Below the pieces are notes generated by a model. It was not told the DNA's origin. It saw nothing but the letters and a program-made list of their open reading frames with translations, and made no database searches. Shown one piece after another: positions 18,045 through 27,172 of a DNA stretch of 64,000 bases; the stretch's first letter is position 1, and each line of letters begins with the position of its first letter. Source of the stretch: Mesoterricola silvestris (GTDB lineage: Bacteria > Acidobacteriota > Holophagae > Holophagales > Holophagaceae); NCBI RefSeq assembly GCF_030295405.1, contig NZ_AP027080.1, forward strand, positions 1,612,001 to 1,676,000, read 5' to 3'. Both the position numbers and the translations under genes were made by a program.

Positions 18045-19877
18045 ATGGCCCTTGAATTGCTCGCCCCCGCCCGGAACGCGGACCAGGGAATCCTCGCCCT
18101 CACCTGCGGGGCGGACGCGGTGTACATGGGCGCCGCCCGCTTCGGGGCCCGGCAGGCGGCGGGCTGCGACCGGGCCGACTTCGAGCGCCTGACCCGGGAG
18201 GCCCGGCTCTGGGGGGCCAAGGTATACGCCACCCTCAATACGCTGGTGTACGACGCGGAGCTGGAGGACGCCCGGCGCATGGCCTGGGACCTGTACGAAG
18301 CCGGGGTCGACGCCCTCATCATCCAGGACATGGCCTACCTGGAACTGGACCTGCCCCCGCTGCCCCTGCACGCCAGCACCCAGGCCGTGTGCGACAGCCC
18401 GGCGAAGGTGGCCTTCCTGGCCGGCCAGGGCCTCACCCGGGCCATCCTCGCCCGGGAACTGAGCCTCGCGGAGATCCGGGCCATCCACGCCGCCTCGGAC
18501 ATCGAACTGGAGGGCTTCGTGTACGGGGCCCTGTGCGTGGGCGAAAGCGGCCAGTGCTACCTGAGCGGCTCCATCTGCGGGCGCAGCGGCAACCGGGGCG
18601 AGTGCGCCCAGCCCTGCCGCGCCCCCTGGAACCTGGTGGACGCCTCCGGCCGGGTCCTCCTGCGGGATAAGCACCTGCTGAGCATCAAGGACCTGGACCT
18701 CTCGGACCACCTGGAGGAACTGGCGGAGGCGGGCCTGTCCAGCTTCAAGATCGAAGGCCGGCTCAAGGACGCCGATTACGTGAAGAACGTGGTGAGCCAC
18801 CTGCGGCGCCGCCTGGACGCGGTGCTGGAGCGCCGGCCGGAATGGGCCCGGGCCTCCCTGGGGCGCTGCACCCACGCCTTCGCGCCGGATCCCTCCAAGA
18901 CCTTCCAGCGGGGCCATTCCACGTACCGCCTGGAAGGGGGCCGCCAGTCCATGGGCACCCCGGAAACGGGCAGGCACCTGGGCGAAAGCATCGGCACGGT
19001 GCGGTCCATCCAGGCGGACCGGGTCGTGCTGGACCGCAGGGCCGAGGTGCACCCCGGCGACGGACTGGCCTTCATGGACGGCGCGGCCGCCGCGGGCACG
19101 GTGGTGAACGCCGTGGAGGACCGCCAGATCTTCGTGCAGGACCCCTCCCGCATCCGCCCGGGCACCCAGCTCCACCGCAACCTGGACCTGCACTGGCTCC
19201 GGGCCCTGCGCGGGGCCAAGGTGGAGCGCCGGATCCCCGTGACGGGGCGCCTGGTCTTCCCGGAGGGCGCCGTGACGCTCCGCCTGGAGGACGAGACGGG
19301 CCTTTCGGCCGAAGCCCGCGCCGAGGGTGAGTTCGGCCCCGCCCGGGATCCCGGGGCGGCAACCAAGGCCATGCGCGACGCCCTGGACCGCATGGGGGAC
19401 ACCCCCTTCGCCCTGGCCGCCCTGGAGGCCGAACCGCGCTTCGTGCCCGTGAGCCGGCTCAACGCCCTGCGCAGGGAGGCCACCGCCGCCCTGGCGGAGC
19501 TGCGCCGCGCGCCCCGGCCACGCCAGGCCCCGCGGCCGGCATCACCCGGGGCGCCGCTGCCCGCCGCGGCCCTGGATTTCACCTGGAACGTGGCCAACAA
19601 GGCCGCCCGGGCCTTCTATGAGCGCGCCGGGGCCCGGGTCCTGGAACCCGCCGCCGAACTGCAGGCCGATCTCCGCGGCCGGGTGGTGATGACCACCCGC
19701 CACTGCCTGCGCTTCGAACTGGGCTGGTGCGCCGCCCACCCCAACGCCGAGCCCTGGAGGCGCCTGGCCGAACCCGCCGGCCCCCTGTTCCTGGAGAACG
19801 GCCCCACCCGCCTGGAATGCCGCTTCGATTGCGCCCGGTGCCGCATGGAGCTGGTCCTGCGCGAACAGGCCCCATGA
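18045..19877 (+). CDS. U32-family peptidase-like protein, RlhA-type
   Basis: 610 residues. The N-terminal peptidase U32 barrel starts with ELLAPARNADQGILA and carries the family cysteine cluster (CVGESGQCYLSG, CGRSGNRGECAQPC near 177-190). A central region resembles the collagenase-like DUF3656 part, and the C-terminus has further Cys (CLRFELGWC, CRFDCARC). This layout matches RlhA/YdcP, which is needed for 5-hydroxycytidine in 23S rRNA; a general prephenate-linked tRNA/rRNA hydroxylation role is plausible, proteolysis less so. The stop overlaps the next ATG (ATGA). Confidence 0.85.
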   Translation: MALELLAPARNADQGILALTCGADAVYMGAARFGARQAAGCDRADFERLTREARLWGAKVYATLNTLVYDAELEDARRMAWDLYEAGVDALIIQDMAYLELDLPPLPLHASTQAVCDSPAKVAFLAGQGLTRAILARELSLAEIRAIHAASDIELEGFVYGALCVGESGQCYLSGSICGRSGNRGECAQPCRAPWNLVDASGRVLLRDKHLLSIKDLDLSDHLEELAEAGLSSFKIEGRLKDADYVKNVVSHLRRRLDAVLERRPEWARASLGRCTHAFAPDPSKTFQRGHSTYRLEGGRQSMGTPETGRHLGESIGTVRSIQADRVVLDRRAEVHPGDGLAFMDGAAAAGTVVNAVEDRQIFVQDPSRIRPGTQLHRNLDLHWLRALRGAKVERRIPVTGRLVFPEGAVTLRLEDETGLSAEARAEGEFGPARDPGAATKAMRDALDRMGDTPFALAALEAEPRFVPVSRLNALRREATAALAELRRAPRPRQAPRPASPGAPLPAAALDFTWNVANKAARAFYERAGARVLEPAAELQADLRGRVVMTTRHCLRFELGWCAAHPNAEPWRRLAEPAGPLFLENGPTRLECRFDCARCRMELVLREQAP

Positions 19878-21088
19878 ACCGGGTGTGCGACGTGGTGGTG
19901 GTCGGCGCCGGGCCCGCGGGCCTCGCCGCCGCGGGGCGCGCCGCCATGCTGGGCGCGAAGGTGCTGCTGCTCGAGAAGATGGAAAAGCCCGCCCGCAAGC
20001 TGCGCATCACCGGGAAGGGCCGCTGCAACATCACCAACATGCGCCCCCTGGACGAGCAGCTCTCGGAGATCCACCCCGAGCCCCGCTTCCTGCGCCAGGC
20101 CTTCGGGGCCTTCTTCAACCGCGATCTCATCGCCCTGCTGGAGGCCAACGGCGTCCCCTCCAAGGTCGAGCGCGGGAACCGGGTCTTCCCCGCCAGCGAC
20201 CGCGCCTGGGACGTGGCGGAGGCCCTGGTGGCCTGGGCGAAGGGGCAGGGGGTGGAGATCCTCACCCGCGCCCGGGTGGAGCGCCTCGTGATCGAGGACG
20301 GGGTCTTCCGGGGCCTGGAGTTCACCCAGGGCGGCGCTTCCCACCGGGTGGAGGCGCGCAGCGGCATCGTCGCCACCGGCGGCCTCAGCTACCCCGCCAC
20401 CGGCTCCACCGGCGACGGCCACCGCTTCGCCGAGGCCGCCGGCCACCGCATCGAGCCGCTGCGCCCGGCCCTGGTGGCCCTGCGCACCGACCCCGTGTGC
20501 GCCGCCACGGGCCTGCGCCTGCGCAACGTCCGCCTCACCCTCTGGGTCGACGGGCGCAAGGGCCCCAGCGAATTCGGCGAGGCCGAGTTCACGGACGAGG
20601 GGCTCGATGGTCCCATCGTCCTGAGGCTGAGCCGCCAGGTGGTGGACCACCTCGCCGCGGGGCGCCGGGTGGAGGCCGCCCTGGACCTGAAGCCCGCCCT
20701 GGAGCTGCCCACCCTCGAAGCCAGGCTGGAGCGCGCCTTCCCCTCCGGGGCGCCCCTGCGGGATATCCTGCGTTCCCTCCTGCCGGCGCCCCTGGTGGAC
20801 GTGTTCGCGGAGCGCCTGGGCCCCGCCCCCCGCCGGCAGCAGCTCCTGGCCCTGCTCAAGGACCTGCGCTTCCGGGTGACCGGCCACGGCCCCTGGGAGG
20901 AGGCCATCGTCACCGCCGGCGGCGTCGCCCTCAAGGGCATCGATCCCCGGACCCTGGGCTCGCGCCTGGCGGCGAACCTCCACTTCGCGGGGGAAGTGCT
21001 GGACCTGGACGCGAACACCGGCGGCTACAACCTCCAGATCGCGTTCTCCACGGGCTGGCTGGCGGGGGAAGCCGCGGCGCGGACGTAG
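19874..21088 (+). CDS. NAD(P)/FAD-dependent oxidoreductase, HI0933/YhiN family
   Basis: 404 residues. An N-terminal FAD-binding Rossmann motif (VVVVGAGPAGLAAAG) is followed by KMEKPARKLRITGKGRCNIT, the hallmark of the HI0933/YhiN flavoprotein family. ATGGLSYPATGSTGDG lies in the middle, and GEVLDLDANTGGYNLQ at the end contacts FAD. Physiological substrate is unknown. The ATG overlaps the stop codon of the U32 gene, so the two are translationally coupled. A gene-free gap of about 250 bases with an AT-rich stretch (21197-21217) follows. Confidence 0.9.
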   Translation: MNRVCDVVVVGAGPAGLAAAGRAAMLGAKVLLLEKMEKPARKLRITGKGRCNITNMRPLDEQLSEIHPEPRFLRQAFGAFFNRDLIALLEANGVPSKVERGNRVFPASDRAWDVAEALVAWAKGQGVEILTRARVERLVIEDGVFRGLEFTQGGASHRVEARSGIVATGGLSYPATGSTGDGHRFAEAAGHRIEPLRPALVALRTDPVCAATGLRLRNVRLTLWVDGRKGPSEFGEAEFTDEGLDGPIVLRLSRQVVDHLAAGRRVEAALDLKPALELPTLEARLERAFPSGAPLRDILRSLLPAPLVDVFAERLGPAPRRQQLLALLKDLRFRVTGHGPWEEAIVTAGGVALKGIDPRTLGSRLAANLHFAGEVLDLDANTGGYNLQIAFSTGWLAGEAAART

Positions 21089-21341
21089 GAGCCCTCCACC
21101 ATCGCCGTGCCTGTCCCCGGCGTTCCGCCTGGGCGCGAATCAAGGTTCTCCTCAAGAGACGCGAAGAGAGCCCCCAAACCCTCGGGGGACCAGGTTGAAT
21201 AAATTTTTTATATTGACAGCGCCCCGTTCGATCTGAAATTGAGGTGCGCCAACCCACCCTTAGGGGTGAGTCCCCACCGAATTCATTTTTGAAGAGCCCC
21301 CTGTTCCCCGTTCTAACCGCCGGGACCTGAAAGGAACGTCC

Positions 21342-23120
21342 ATGAAATTTCGAGGCCCCAGGCAGTGGATGGCGAGGAGCCTCGCAGCGGGGCCGATGGT
21401 GCCCCTGGCCTTGGGCCTGCTGCTCGGCCTCGCCTGCGGCGGCGGAGGTCCGAAGCCCGCGGCCGGCACGTTGACGGTAAGCAACCCGCCTCCCGGGAAG
21501 CCCACGCTGCAGTTCATCACGGGAACGGCCACCGCCGGGACGCCCCTGGTCGGCACGGTCACCCTCAAGGACAGTGCCGTCCCGCAGCACGTGCTCACCG
21601 ACGCGTGCGGCGTGGACGGGATCTTCCATTTCCGCACGGAGGGGTTGAAAGCGCCGTTCATGCTGAAAGCGGAAGGCCAGGCCGGGGGTGTCCGGCGCGA
21701 GCTGTATTCGGCGGGCGATAGGAGGGATCTCGATGGCAACCTCAACATCACTCCCTGCACCGATGTGATCGTCGCGCTCGCGGCCCGGATGCCGGCCGCC
21801 GCCATCTTCGAAAAGGGCACCTTTTCGCGGCTCACCCGCACAGACCTGGAGTTCCAGACGGGTGTGCTCCGGATGGCGACGGCGCCGCTCCTGGCGCCCC
21901 TGGGGCTCTGCCCACCCCTGGACTTCCTGCATGACTCGATCCCGGCCGACCACACCGGTTCCGGCGCGCTGCTGGACGTGCTCCAGGCCTCCGGGGCGCG
22001 GGGCCTGCCGGTGGCGACCCTGCGCAATACGGTGAACGGCACGTCGGTGGGCTTTGACCTGGCGACCGGCGCCGTTTCAGGTCAGCTCAGCGACCTTGGC
22101 GTGACCGGGGCCATGGCCGCCTTCCAATCCATCCGCGCCGGCATCAAGCGCCTGGAGGACCTGTCCAGGACCGGCACCCCGCCCACGATGGCGCAGATCA
22201 GCGCACTGGGGTTCTTCGACCCGGGCGGCTTCCTCCAGGATGGCCTTTCGTTTCCGGACTGGGTGGACCGGGATCTGCGGCCCCGGTTGGCCGATGGCCT
22301 GCAGTTTCCGGCCATGACCCTGGTCTCCGTCGACGCCCGAAAGGCGATCGTTCGGTTCCAGACCCTCCCGCCAGCGAGCGGCCATTCCGTCCGGAATCTC
22401 GGCCCGTGGGTCTTCCACCGGGATCCCCTGGCGGAGACCTGGGTCTGCGTGGGGAACCAGCGGGACCTGGACGTCCAGCAGTTCGAGCCGATGGTGCGCT
22501 ACAACGCCTCGGACGCCGTCCAGCCCATCCGGTCCGGCCTGTACCTCCACCTGGAGGACCCCAAAGGTGTGCTGGGGGCCAACGGATATGCGGTGCTCTC
22601 CGGCCCGGGAATCGCCAGCACGCCCTACACTCCCCCCATTTCCGGCGGGGGCGCCTTCGGACTCGGTCCCGGCCACCCGGACCCGTTCCTGGACCTCACC
22701 GAGGAACAGATCCTTGGGATTTCAGCGTCCGATTCCGTCTATTCCCTTGCGCTCTACTCCATGGCCCCCGGCGGGCCGGTCCTCGCGGCAACCTACGAAC
22801 TGCCCCTGGTCACGCCGCCGATCCGCATCGCCGCGCTCAACGCGGCCTCCTTCGCCAACCTGGGTGCTTCCTCCATCACCCGGCCCATCAGGATTCCTGA
22901 CGACTACGTGGCCATCGGTATCGAGGCCGTACTGTGGGATGACAAAGGTCATATCTTCGGCTACTGGGTTGATCTTGGTGTTAATAGTTCCGTTATTACG
23001 GATAGCTATACCATTCCCACCAATCCCATAGCGGATTGGACGATCCTACGCGGGATCGTGAGAATTCAATGCAAGGCTAAATATGCATACAGATTCACAA
23101 TGGTAACCGACTCATTCTGA
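21342..23120 (+). CDS. large lipoprotein, tandem copy 1
   Basis: 592 residues with a lipoprotein signal (hydrophobic stretch ending LGLACGGGG; the Cys would be lipidated). TGTATAGTPLVGTVTLKDS near 60-80 resembles an Ig-like or carboxypeptidase-regulatory repeat of surface proteins. The rest has no recognised family. The neighbouring copy at 23211-25010 is nearly the same until about the last 80 residues, where both sequence and base composition shift (more AT). The start has AAAGGAA upstream, shared with copy 2. Probably an exported, possibly surface-exposed, envelope protein of unknown role. Confidence 0.8.
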   Translation: MKFRGPRQWMARSLAAGPMVPLALGLLLGLACGGGGPKPAAGTLTVSNPPPGKPTLQFITGTATAGTPLVGTVTLKDSAVPQHVLTDACGVDGIFHFRTEGLKAPFMLKAEGQAGGVRRELYSAGDRRDLDGNLNITPCTDVIVALAARMPAAAIFEKGTFSRLTRTDLEFQTGVLRMATAPLLAPLGLCPPLDFLHDSIPADHTGSGALLDVLQASGARGLPVATLRNTVNGTSVGFDLATGAVSGQLSDLGVTGAMAAFQSIRAGIKRLEDLSRTGTPPTMAQISALGFFDPGGFLQDGLSFPDWVDRDLRPRLADGLQFPAMTLVSVDARKAIVRFQTLPPASGHSVRNLGPWVFHRDPLAETWVCVGNQRDLDVQQFEPMVRYNASDAVQPIRSGLYLHLEDPKGVLGANGYAVLSGPGIASTPYTPPISGGGAFGLGPGHPDPFLDLTEEQILGISASDSVYSLALYSMAPGGPVLAATYELPLVTPPIRIAALNAASFANLGASSITRPIRIPDDYVAIGIEAVLWDDKGHIFGYWVDLGVNSSVITDSYTIPTNPIADWTILRGIVRIQCKAKYAYRFTMVTDSF

Positions 23121-23210
23121 CCGAACGATTCCCAAGAACCCGTTCGCAAACCCTTTGGTGAAGTCCATCCTGCTCCCATTCCTATCCGCCGGGACGTAAA
23201 AGGAAATTTC

Positions 23211-25010
23211 ATGAAATTTCGAGACCCCAGGCCATGGTTGGCGAGGAGCCTCGCGACCGCGCCGATGGTACCCCTGGCCTTGGGCCTGGTGCTCAGCCTC
23301 GCCTGCGGCGGCGGAGGTTCGAGGCCCGCGGCCGGCACGATGACGGTGGGCAACCCGCCTCCCGGGAAGCCCACGCCGCCGTCCATCACGGGAACGGCCA
23401 CGGCCGGGACGCCCCTGGTCGGCACGATCACCCTCAAGGACAGTGCCGTCCCGCAGCACGTGCTCACCGCCCCATGCGACGTGGACGGGACCTTCCGTTT
23501 CAACACGGAGGGGTTGAAAGCGCCGTTCATGCTGAAAGCGGAAGGCCAGGCCGGGGGTGTCCGGCGCGAGCTGTATTCGGCGGGCGATAGCTGGGATCTC
23601 GATGGCAAGGTCAACATCACTCCCTGCACCGATGTGATCGTCGCGCTCGCGGCCGGGATGCCGGCCGCCGCCACCTTCGAACAGGGCACCTTTGCACGGC
23701 TCACCCACTCGGTCCTGGAGTTCCAGATGGGCGAGCTCCAACTGGAGACGGCGCCGCTCCTGGCGGCCCTGGGCCTCAGCCCAACCCTGGACTACCTGCA
23801 CGGCTCGATCCCGGCCGACCACACCGGTCCCGGCGCGCTGCTGGACGTGCTCCAGGCCTCCGGGGCGTGGGGCCTGCCGGTGGCGACCCTGCGCAATGCG
23901 GTGAACGGCACCTCTGCGCGCTTCAACCTGGCGACCGGGGTCGTTTCAGGTCAGCTCAGCGGCCTTGGCGTGACCGCGGCCATGGGCGCCTTCCAATCCA
24001 TCCGCGCCGGCATCAAGCGCCTGGAGGACCTGTCCAGGACAGGCACCCCGCCCACGATGGCGCAGATCCGCGAACTGGGGTTCTTCGACCCGGGCGGCTT
24101 CCTCCAGGATGGCCTTTCGTTTCCGGAATGGGTGGACCGGGATCTGCGGCCCCGGTTCGCCGATGGGCTGCCGTTTCCGGCCATGACCCTGGTCTCCGCC
24201 GACGCCCGGAAGGTGATCGTTCGGTTCCAGACCCTCCCGTCAGCCGGCGGCCATTCCGTCCGGAGTCTCGGCCCGTGGGTCTTCCACCGGGATCCCACGG
24301 CGGAGACCTGGGTCTGCGTGGGGAACCAGCGGGACCTGGACGTCCAGCAGTTCGAGCCAATGGTGAGCTACACCCCCTCGGACCCCGTCCAGCCCATCCG
24401 GTCCGGGCTGTACCTCCACCTGGAGGATCCCAAAGGCGTGCTGGGGGCCAACGGATATGCGGTGCTTTCCGGCCCGGGAATCGCCAGCACGCCCTACATT
24501 CCCCCCGTTTCCGGCGCGGGCGCCTTCGAACTCGGCCCCGGCCAGGCGGACCCGTTCCTGGCCGTCACCGAGGACCAGGTCCTTCGGATTCCAGCGTCCG
24601 GTTCCGTCTATGCCCTTGCGCTCTACTCCATGGCCACCGGCGAGCCGGTCCTCGCGGCCACCTACGATCTGCCCCTGGTCACGCCGCCGACTCCCATCGC
24701 CGAGCTCAACCCGGCCTCCTTCGCCACCCTGGGCTCCACCGCCCCAGCGGGCAGCAATTCATCCATCACCCGGCCCATCACCATCCCTGACGACTACGAG
24801 GTCCTCGGCCTTTTGGCCTTCCTGTGGGATGACGAGAGTCATAAGTTCAGCTACCGGGTTAATTATTCGTCTGATGACACCGTTTCCAGGGATAGCTATA
24901 CCATTCCCAGCGATGCCGTTGGAGGCCGGACGTTCTCACACGGCGATGTGAATATCTATTGCAAAAGGCGTAATAGGTACGAACGCAAGATGTTCTTCGA
25001 CGAGTTCTAA
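23211..25010 (+). CDS. large lipoprotein, tandem copy 2
   Basis: 599 residues, lipobox LSLACGGGG. The two start codons are 1,869 bases apart, and the Shine-Dalgarno region is duplicated too, so the whole gene unit was copied in tandem. Most of the protein is nearly the same as copy 1 by eye, with scattered substitutions. The tails differ: after SITRPITIPDDY the residues diverge strongly, sharing only anchors such as DSYTIP and a final acidic/aromatic end (DEF against DSF). The 3' end is AT-rich compared with the body. Function unknown. Confidence 0.8.
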   Translation: MKFRDPRPWLARSLATAPMVPLALGLVLSLACGGGGSRPAAGTMTVGNPPPGKPTPPSITGTATAGTPLVGTITLKDSAVPQHVLTAPCDVDGTFRFNTEGLKAPFMLKAEGQAGGVRRELYSAGDSWDLDGKVNITPCTDVIVALAAGMPAAATFEQGTFARLTHSVLEFQMGELQLETAPLLAALGLSPTLDYLHGSIPADHTGPGALLDVLQASGAWGLPVATLRNAVNGTSARFNLATGVVSGQLSGLGVTAAMGAFQSIRAGIKRLEDLSRTGTPPTMAQIRELGFFDPGGFLQDGLSFPEWVDRDLRPRFADGLPFPAMTLVSADARKVIVRFQTLPSAGGHSVRSLGPWVFHRDPTAETWVCVGNQRDLDVQQFEPMVSYTPSDPVQPIRSGLYLHLEDPKGVLGANGYAVLSGPGIASTPYIPPVSGAGAFELGPGQADPFLAVTEDQVLRIPASGSVYALALYSMATGEPVLAATYDLPLVTPPTPIAELNPASFATLGSTAPAGSNSSITRPITIPDDYEVLGLLAFLWDDESHKFSYRVNYSSDDTVSRDSYTIPSDAVGGRTFSHGDVNIYCKRRNRYERKMFFDEF

Positions 25011-25464
25011 TGGCCCCTGCGGTTTGGACATTCTGGCGGTGACCCGTATTCCCTGCCGGTGGCCGCAGGTCATTGCGTCCGAATCCACGAGGAAGGGGCC
25101 GGCCCATGGGGTTCCGATCCATTGCGCCGACCCACCGGTACCGTCGGCTTCCGGTCCTCGCTGCGCTGCGGGCCGGGTCCTCCGGTTGCCGTAGCTCGGT
25201 TTTGGAGCAGGGGGGGGCTGGAACGAGGCCTGCCCTATCCATCGCCTGGCTCGCCGTGGCTGGCCTGGGCGCCGCCGGCATCTCCGTGGATTTCGACCTG
25301 GCGCCGCCGCCCCATAAATCCAGGGCCAAGCCTCCCGATGGCGGTCTCCATCCCAGGGAAACCCACGCTGCAGACTGATTCCATCCGATCGAGTACCCGG
25401 GGCGAACGCCTGGGACACGTGCGATTACTTGGCCGGGCTCCTGGGCCGGCACCGATGAATGAGC
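25011..25464. other. gene-free interval after the lipoprotein pair
   Basis: No convincing gene. A short stretch near 25358-25376 resembles the early part of the lipoprotein genes (GGGAAACCCACGCTGCAG against GGGAAGCCCACGCTGCAG), but no longer alignment supports a third copy. At 25411-25444 there is a dispersed repeat also found at 28083-28116 (about 26 of 34 identical by eye). Confidence 0.4.
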
Positions 25465-25887
25465 CTATTTTTCCGGGAAGATGAGCTTGCCGTTTGGCAT
25501 GAAGACCATGGCCATGAACCGTTTTCCGGGAGAGGCGTGCGCCTGCCGCCAGCGTTCATAGGTGAAAAGGTCGTCGGTGTAATCGTTCTGCATCGTTTCG
25601 TAGAGGATCAAGTCCCCATCTTGGTTGATCTCCATCCAGGTTTCATAGGAATGATATTCCAGCACGCCCTGATCCCGGCCGACCTGCCAGGTGATTGCCC
25701 CATCGGGGGAGGTGATCCAGGCCTTTCCATCGCCGATCTCGAATATCAAGAGCGGATTGGCGTCGTTTGGGTATTTGCCCTCATTCAGGCGGGTTCGATC
25801 GGGTACCCAGAGCAGATTGGGATCGGCCTGGAGGATGGCCCCGGCCAGGAGCAGGGGGGCCAGCAGGATTCGGATGGGGTTCGGCAT
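25465..25887 (-). CDS. small secreted hypothetical protein
   Basis: 140 residues with an N-terminal signal peptide (RILLAPLLLAGAILQA, cleavage near 20-22). The mature part is polar and aromatic (WVPDRTRLNEGKYPND, YTDDLFTYERWRQAH), with no Cys and no recognised family; it may be a small beta-rich periplasmic protein. It is convergent with the lipoprotein pair and transcribed alone. Confidence 0.6.
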   Translation of the reverse strand: MPNPIRILLAPLLLAGAILQADPNLLWVPDRTRLNEGKYPNDANPLLIFEIGDGKAWITSPDGAITWQVGRDQGVLEYHSYETWMEINQDGDLILYETMQNDYTDDLFTYERWRQAHASPGKRFMAMVFMPNGKLIFPEK

Positions 25888-26182
25888 GCGTCCCTCGTGG
25901 ATGGAGAGGTTGGGGAATGGGCTCCGGGCCGGGGCCTGGGGCCGCGCGGTCGCAGCCCGTAGCGGCGGATTCGGAGTGGGGGACGCCCGGCCCCTCTGGG
26001 CTTAAAGGTCTTTATTTGTGGCTCATTGTCAAGGGCCCGGACGCCTTGGCCGGGCCGGGCGCCCCGGAACCTTCCCCGCGCCCTGGGCATTTCCTCGCCA
26101 AGACCGCCGGAAACCCGCACCAGGCGGATGTGTGCGCCGGAACGGGCCGGCGGTCGCCAACCCCCTCACCAAGGAGAGAACC

Positions 26183-27130
26183 ATGGCCACACCCCCCAAC
26201 GCAACGAGCCTGCTCCACGAGGACCATCAGAGGGCCGAGGACCTGTACCAGAGGCTGGTGCAGGAGCCCTCCCCGGACCGCCAGGAGGACCAGGTCAAGG
26301 AGCTCCTTCAGGCCCTTGAGATCCATTCCTGGATGGAGGAGCGCCTGGTCTACCCGGTCCTGTCGAAGGCCTGCCAGGACGACACCATGGCCCAGCGCCT
26401 GGGCGAGGGGCATGGCGAAATGAAGCGCCTGATCAGCGATTTCCGGCTGAAGGGCGGGCTCCGCGGCCCCGATGGCCGGCGGATCCTGGGCCAGCTCATG
26501 GTCGCCGTGGAGGACCACGTGGCCGACGAGGAGGCGGAAGCCTTCCCGCTGCTGGCCCAGGCCGCCGCGCACAACGAGGAACTGGGCGCCGAACTGGCGA
26601 AGCTCAAGGGACGCATGGAGATGTTCCCGCCCTTCGCCCAGTCCATGGATCTGTCGGTGCCCCTGCAGGTGGCCTACAACCAATGGACCCAGTTCGAGGA
26701 TTTCCCGCGCTTCCTCAGCAACGTCAAGGAGGTGACCCAGGCGGGTCCCACCCGGGTGCAGTGGCGCGCCGAGGCGGCCGGCAAGGACCTGCGGTGGACC
26801 TCCGAGATCTACGAGCAGACGCCCGATTCCCGCATCGCCTGGCGAAGCGTGGAAGGGTCCCTGAACGCCGGCTCGGTGAGCTTCCGGGCCCTGGACGGGG
26901 GTTCCTCGCGGATCCTGGTGGAACTCACCTACGAGCCCCAGGGCGTGATCGAGAACCTCGGCGCCCTGGTGGGCGTCTTCTCCCGGTACGTGGCCTCCAA
27001 CCTCGAGAGCTACAAGGAGTTCATCGAACGCACCCGCGCGGAGAGCGGCGCCTGGCGGGGAAAGGTGTCGGGCAACCCCATGGATGCCCGGAAGAGCGGC
27101 GGGGGGGATGTGCGTCCCGGGGCGCTTTGA
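26183..27130 (+). CDS. hemerythrin (HHE)-SRPBCC fusion protein
   Basis: 315 residues. The N-terminal half (about 5-135) is a hemerythrin HHE helical bundle with metal-ligand candidates in LLHEDHQRAEDLY, HSWMEERLVYP, GHGEMKRL and VEDHVADEEAEAFP. The C-terminal half (about 155-290) is an SRPBCC/polyketide-cyclase-like domain starting DLSVPLQVAYNQWTQFEDFP. HHE proteins bind a di-iron centre and handle oxygen or nitrosative stress; SRPBCC pockets bind hydrophobic ligands. The joint function is unknown. ATG at 26183 follows AAGGAGAG. The tail is low-complexity Gly/Arg. Confidence 0.85.
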   Translation: MATPPNATSLLHEDHQRAEDLYQRLVQEPSPDRQEDQVKELLQALEIHSWMEERLVYPVLSKACQDDTMAQRLGEGHGEMKRLISDFRLKGGLRGPDGRRILGQLMVAVEDHVADEEAEAFPLLAQAAAHNEELGAELAKLKGRMEMFPPFAQSMDLSVPLQVAYNQWTQFEDFPRFLSNVKEVTQAGPTRVQWRAEAAGKDLRWTSEIYEQTPDSRIAWRSVEGSLNAGSVSFRALDGGSSRILVELTYEPQGVIENLGALVGVFSRYVASNLESYKEFIERTRAESGAWRGKVSGNPMDARKSGGGDVRPGAL

Positions 27131-27172
27131 GGGGGTCCCGCGGGCCGGCCGGAGCCGGCCCGCGGGTCCGGG

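Noticed and set aside
21197-21240. Promoter with TTGACA before lipoprotein copy 1
   Set aside because: A TTGACA occurs at 21214-21219 but no acceptable -10 box follows at 16-18 bases, so it is not listed as a promoter.
25073-25378. 101-codon frame after the lipoprotein pair, possible third copy
   Set aside because: Only about 18 bases resemble the lipoprotein genes; the protein is Arg/Pro-rich with no lipobox or shared domain.
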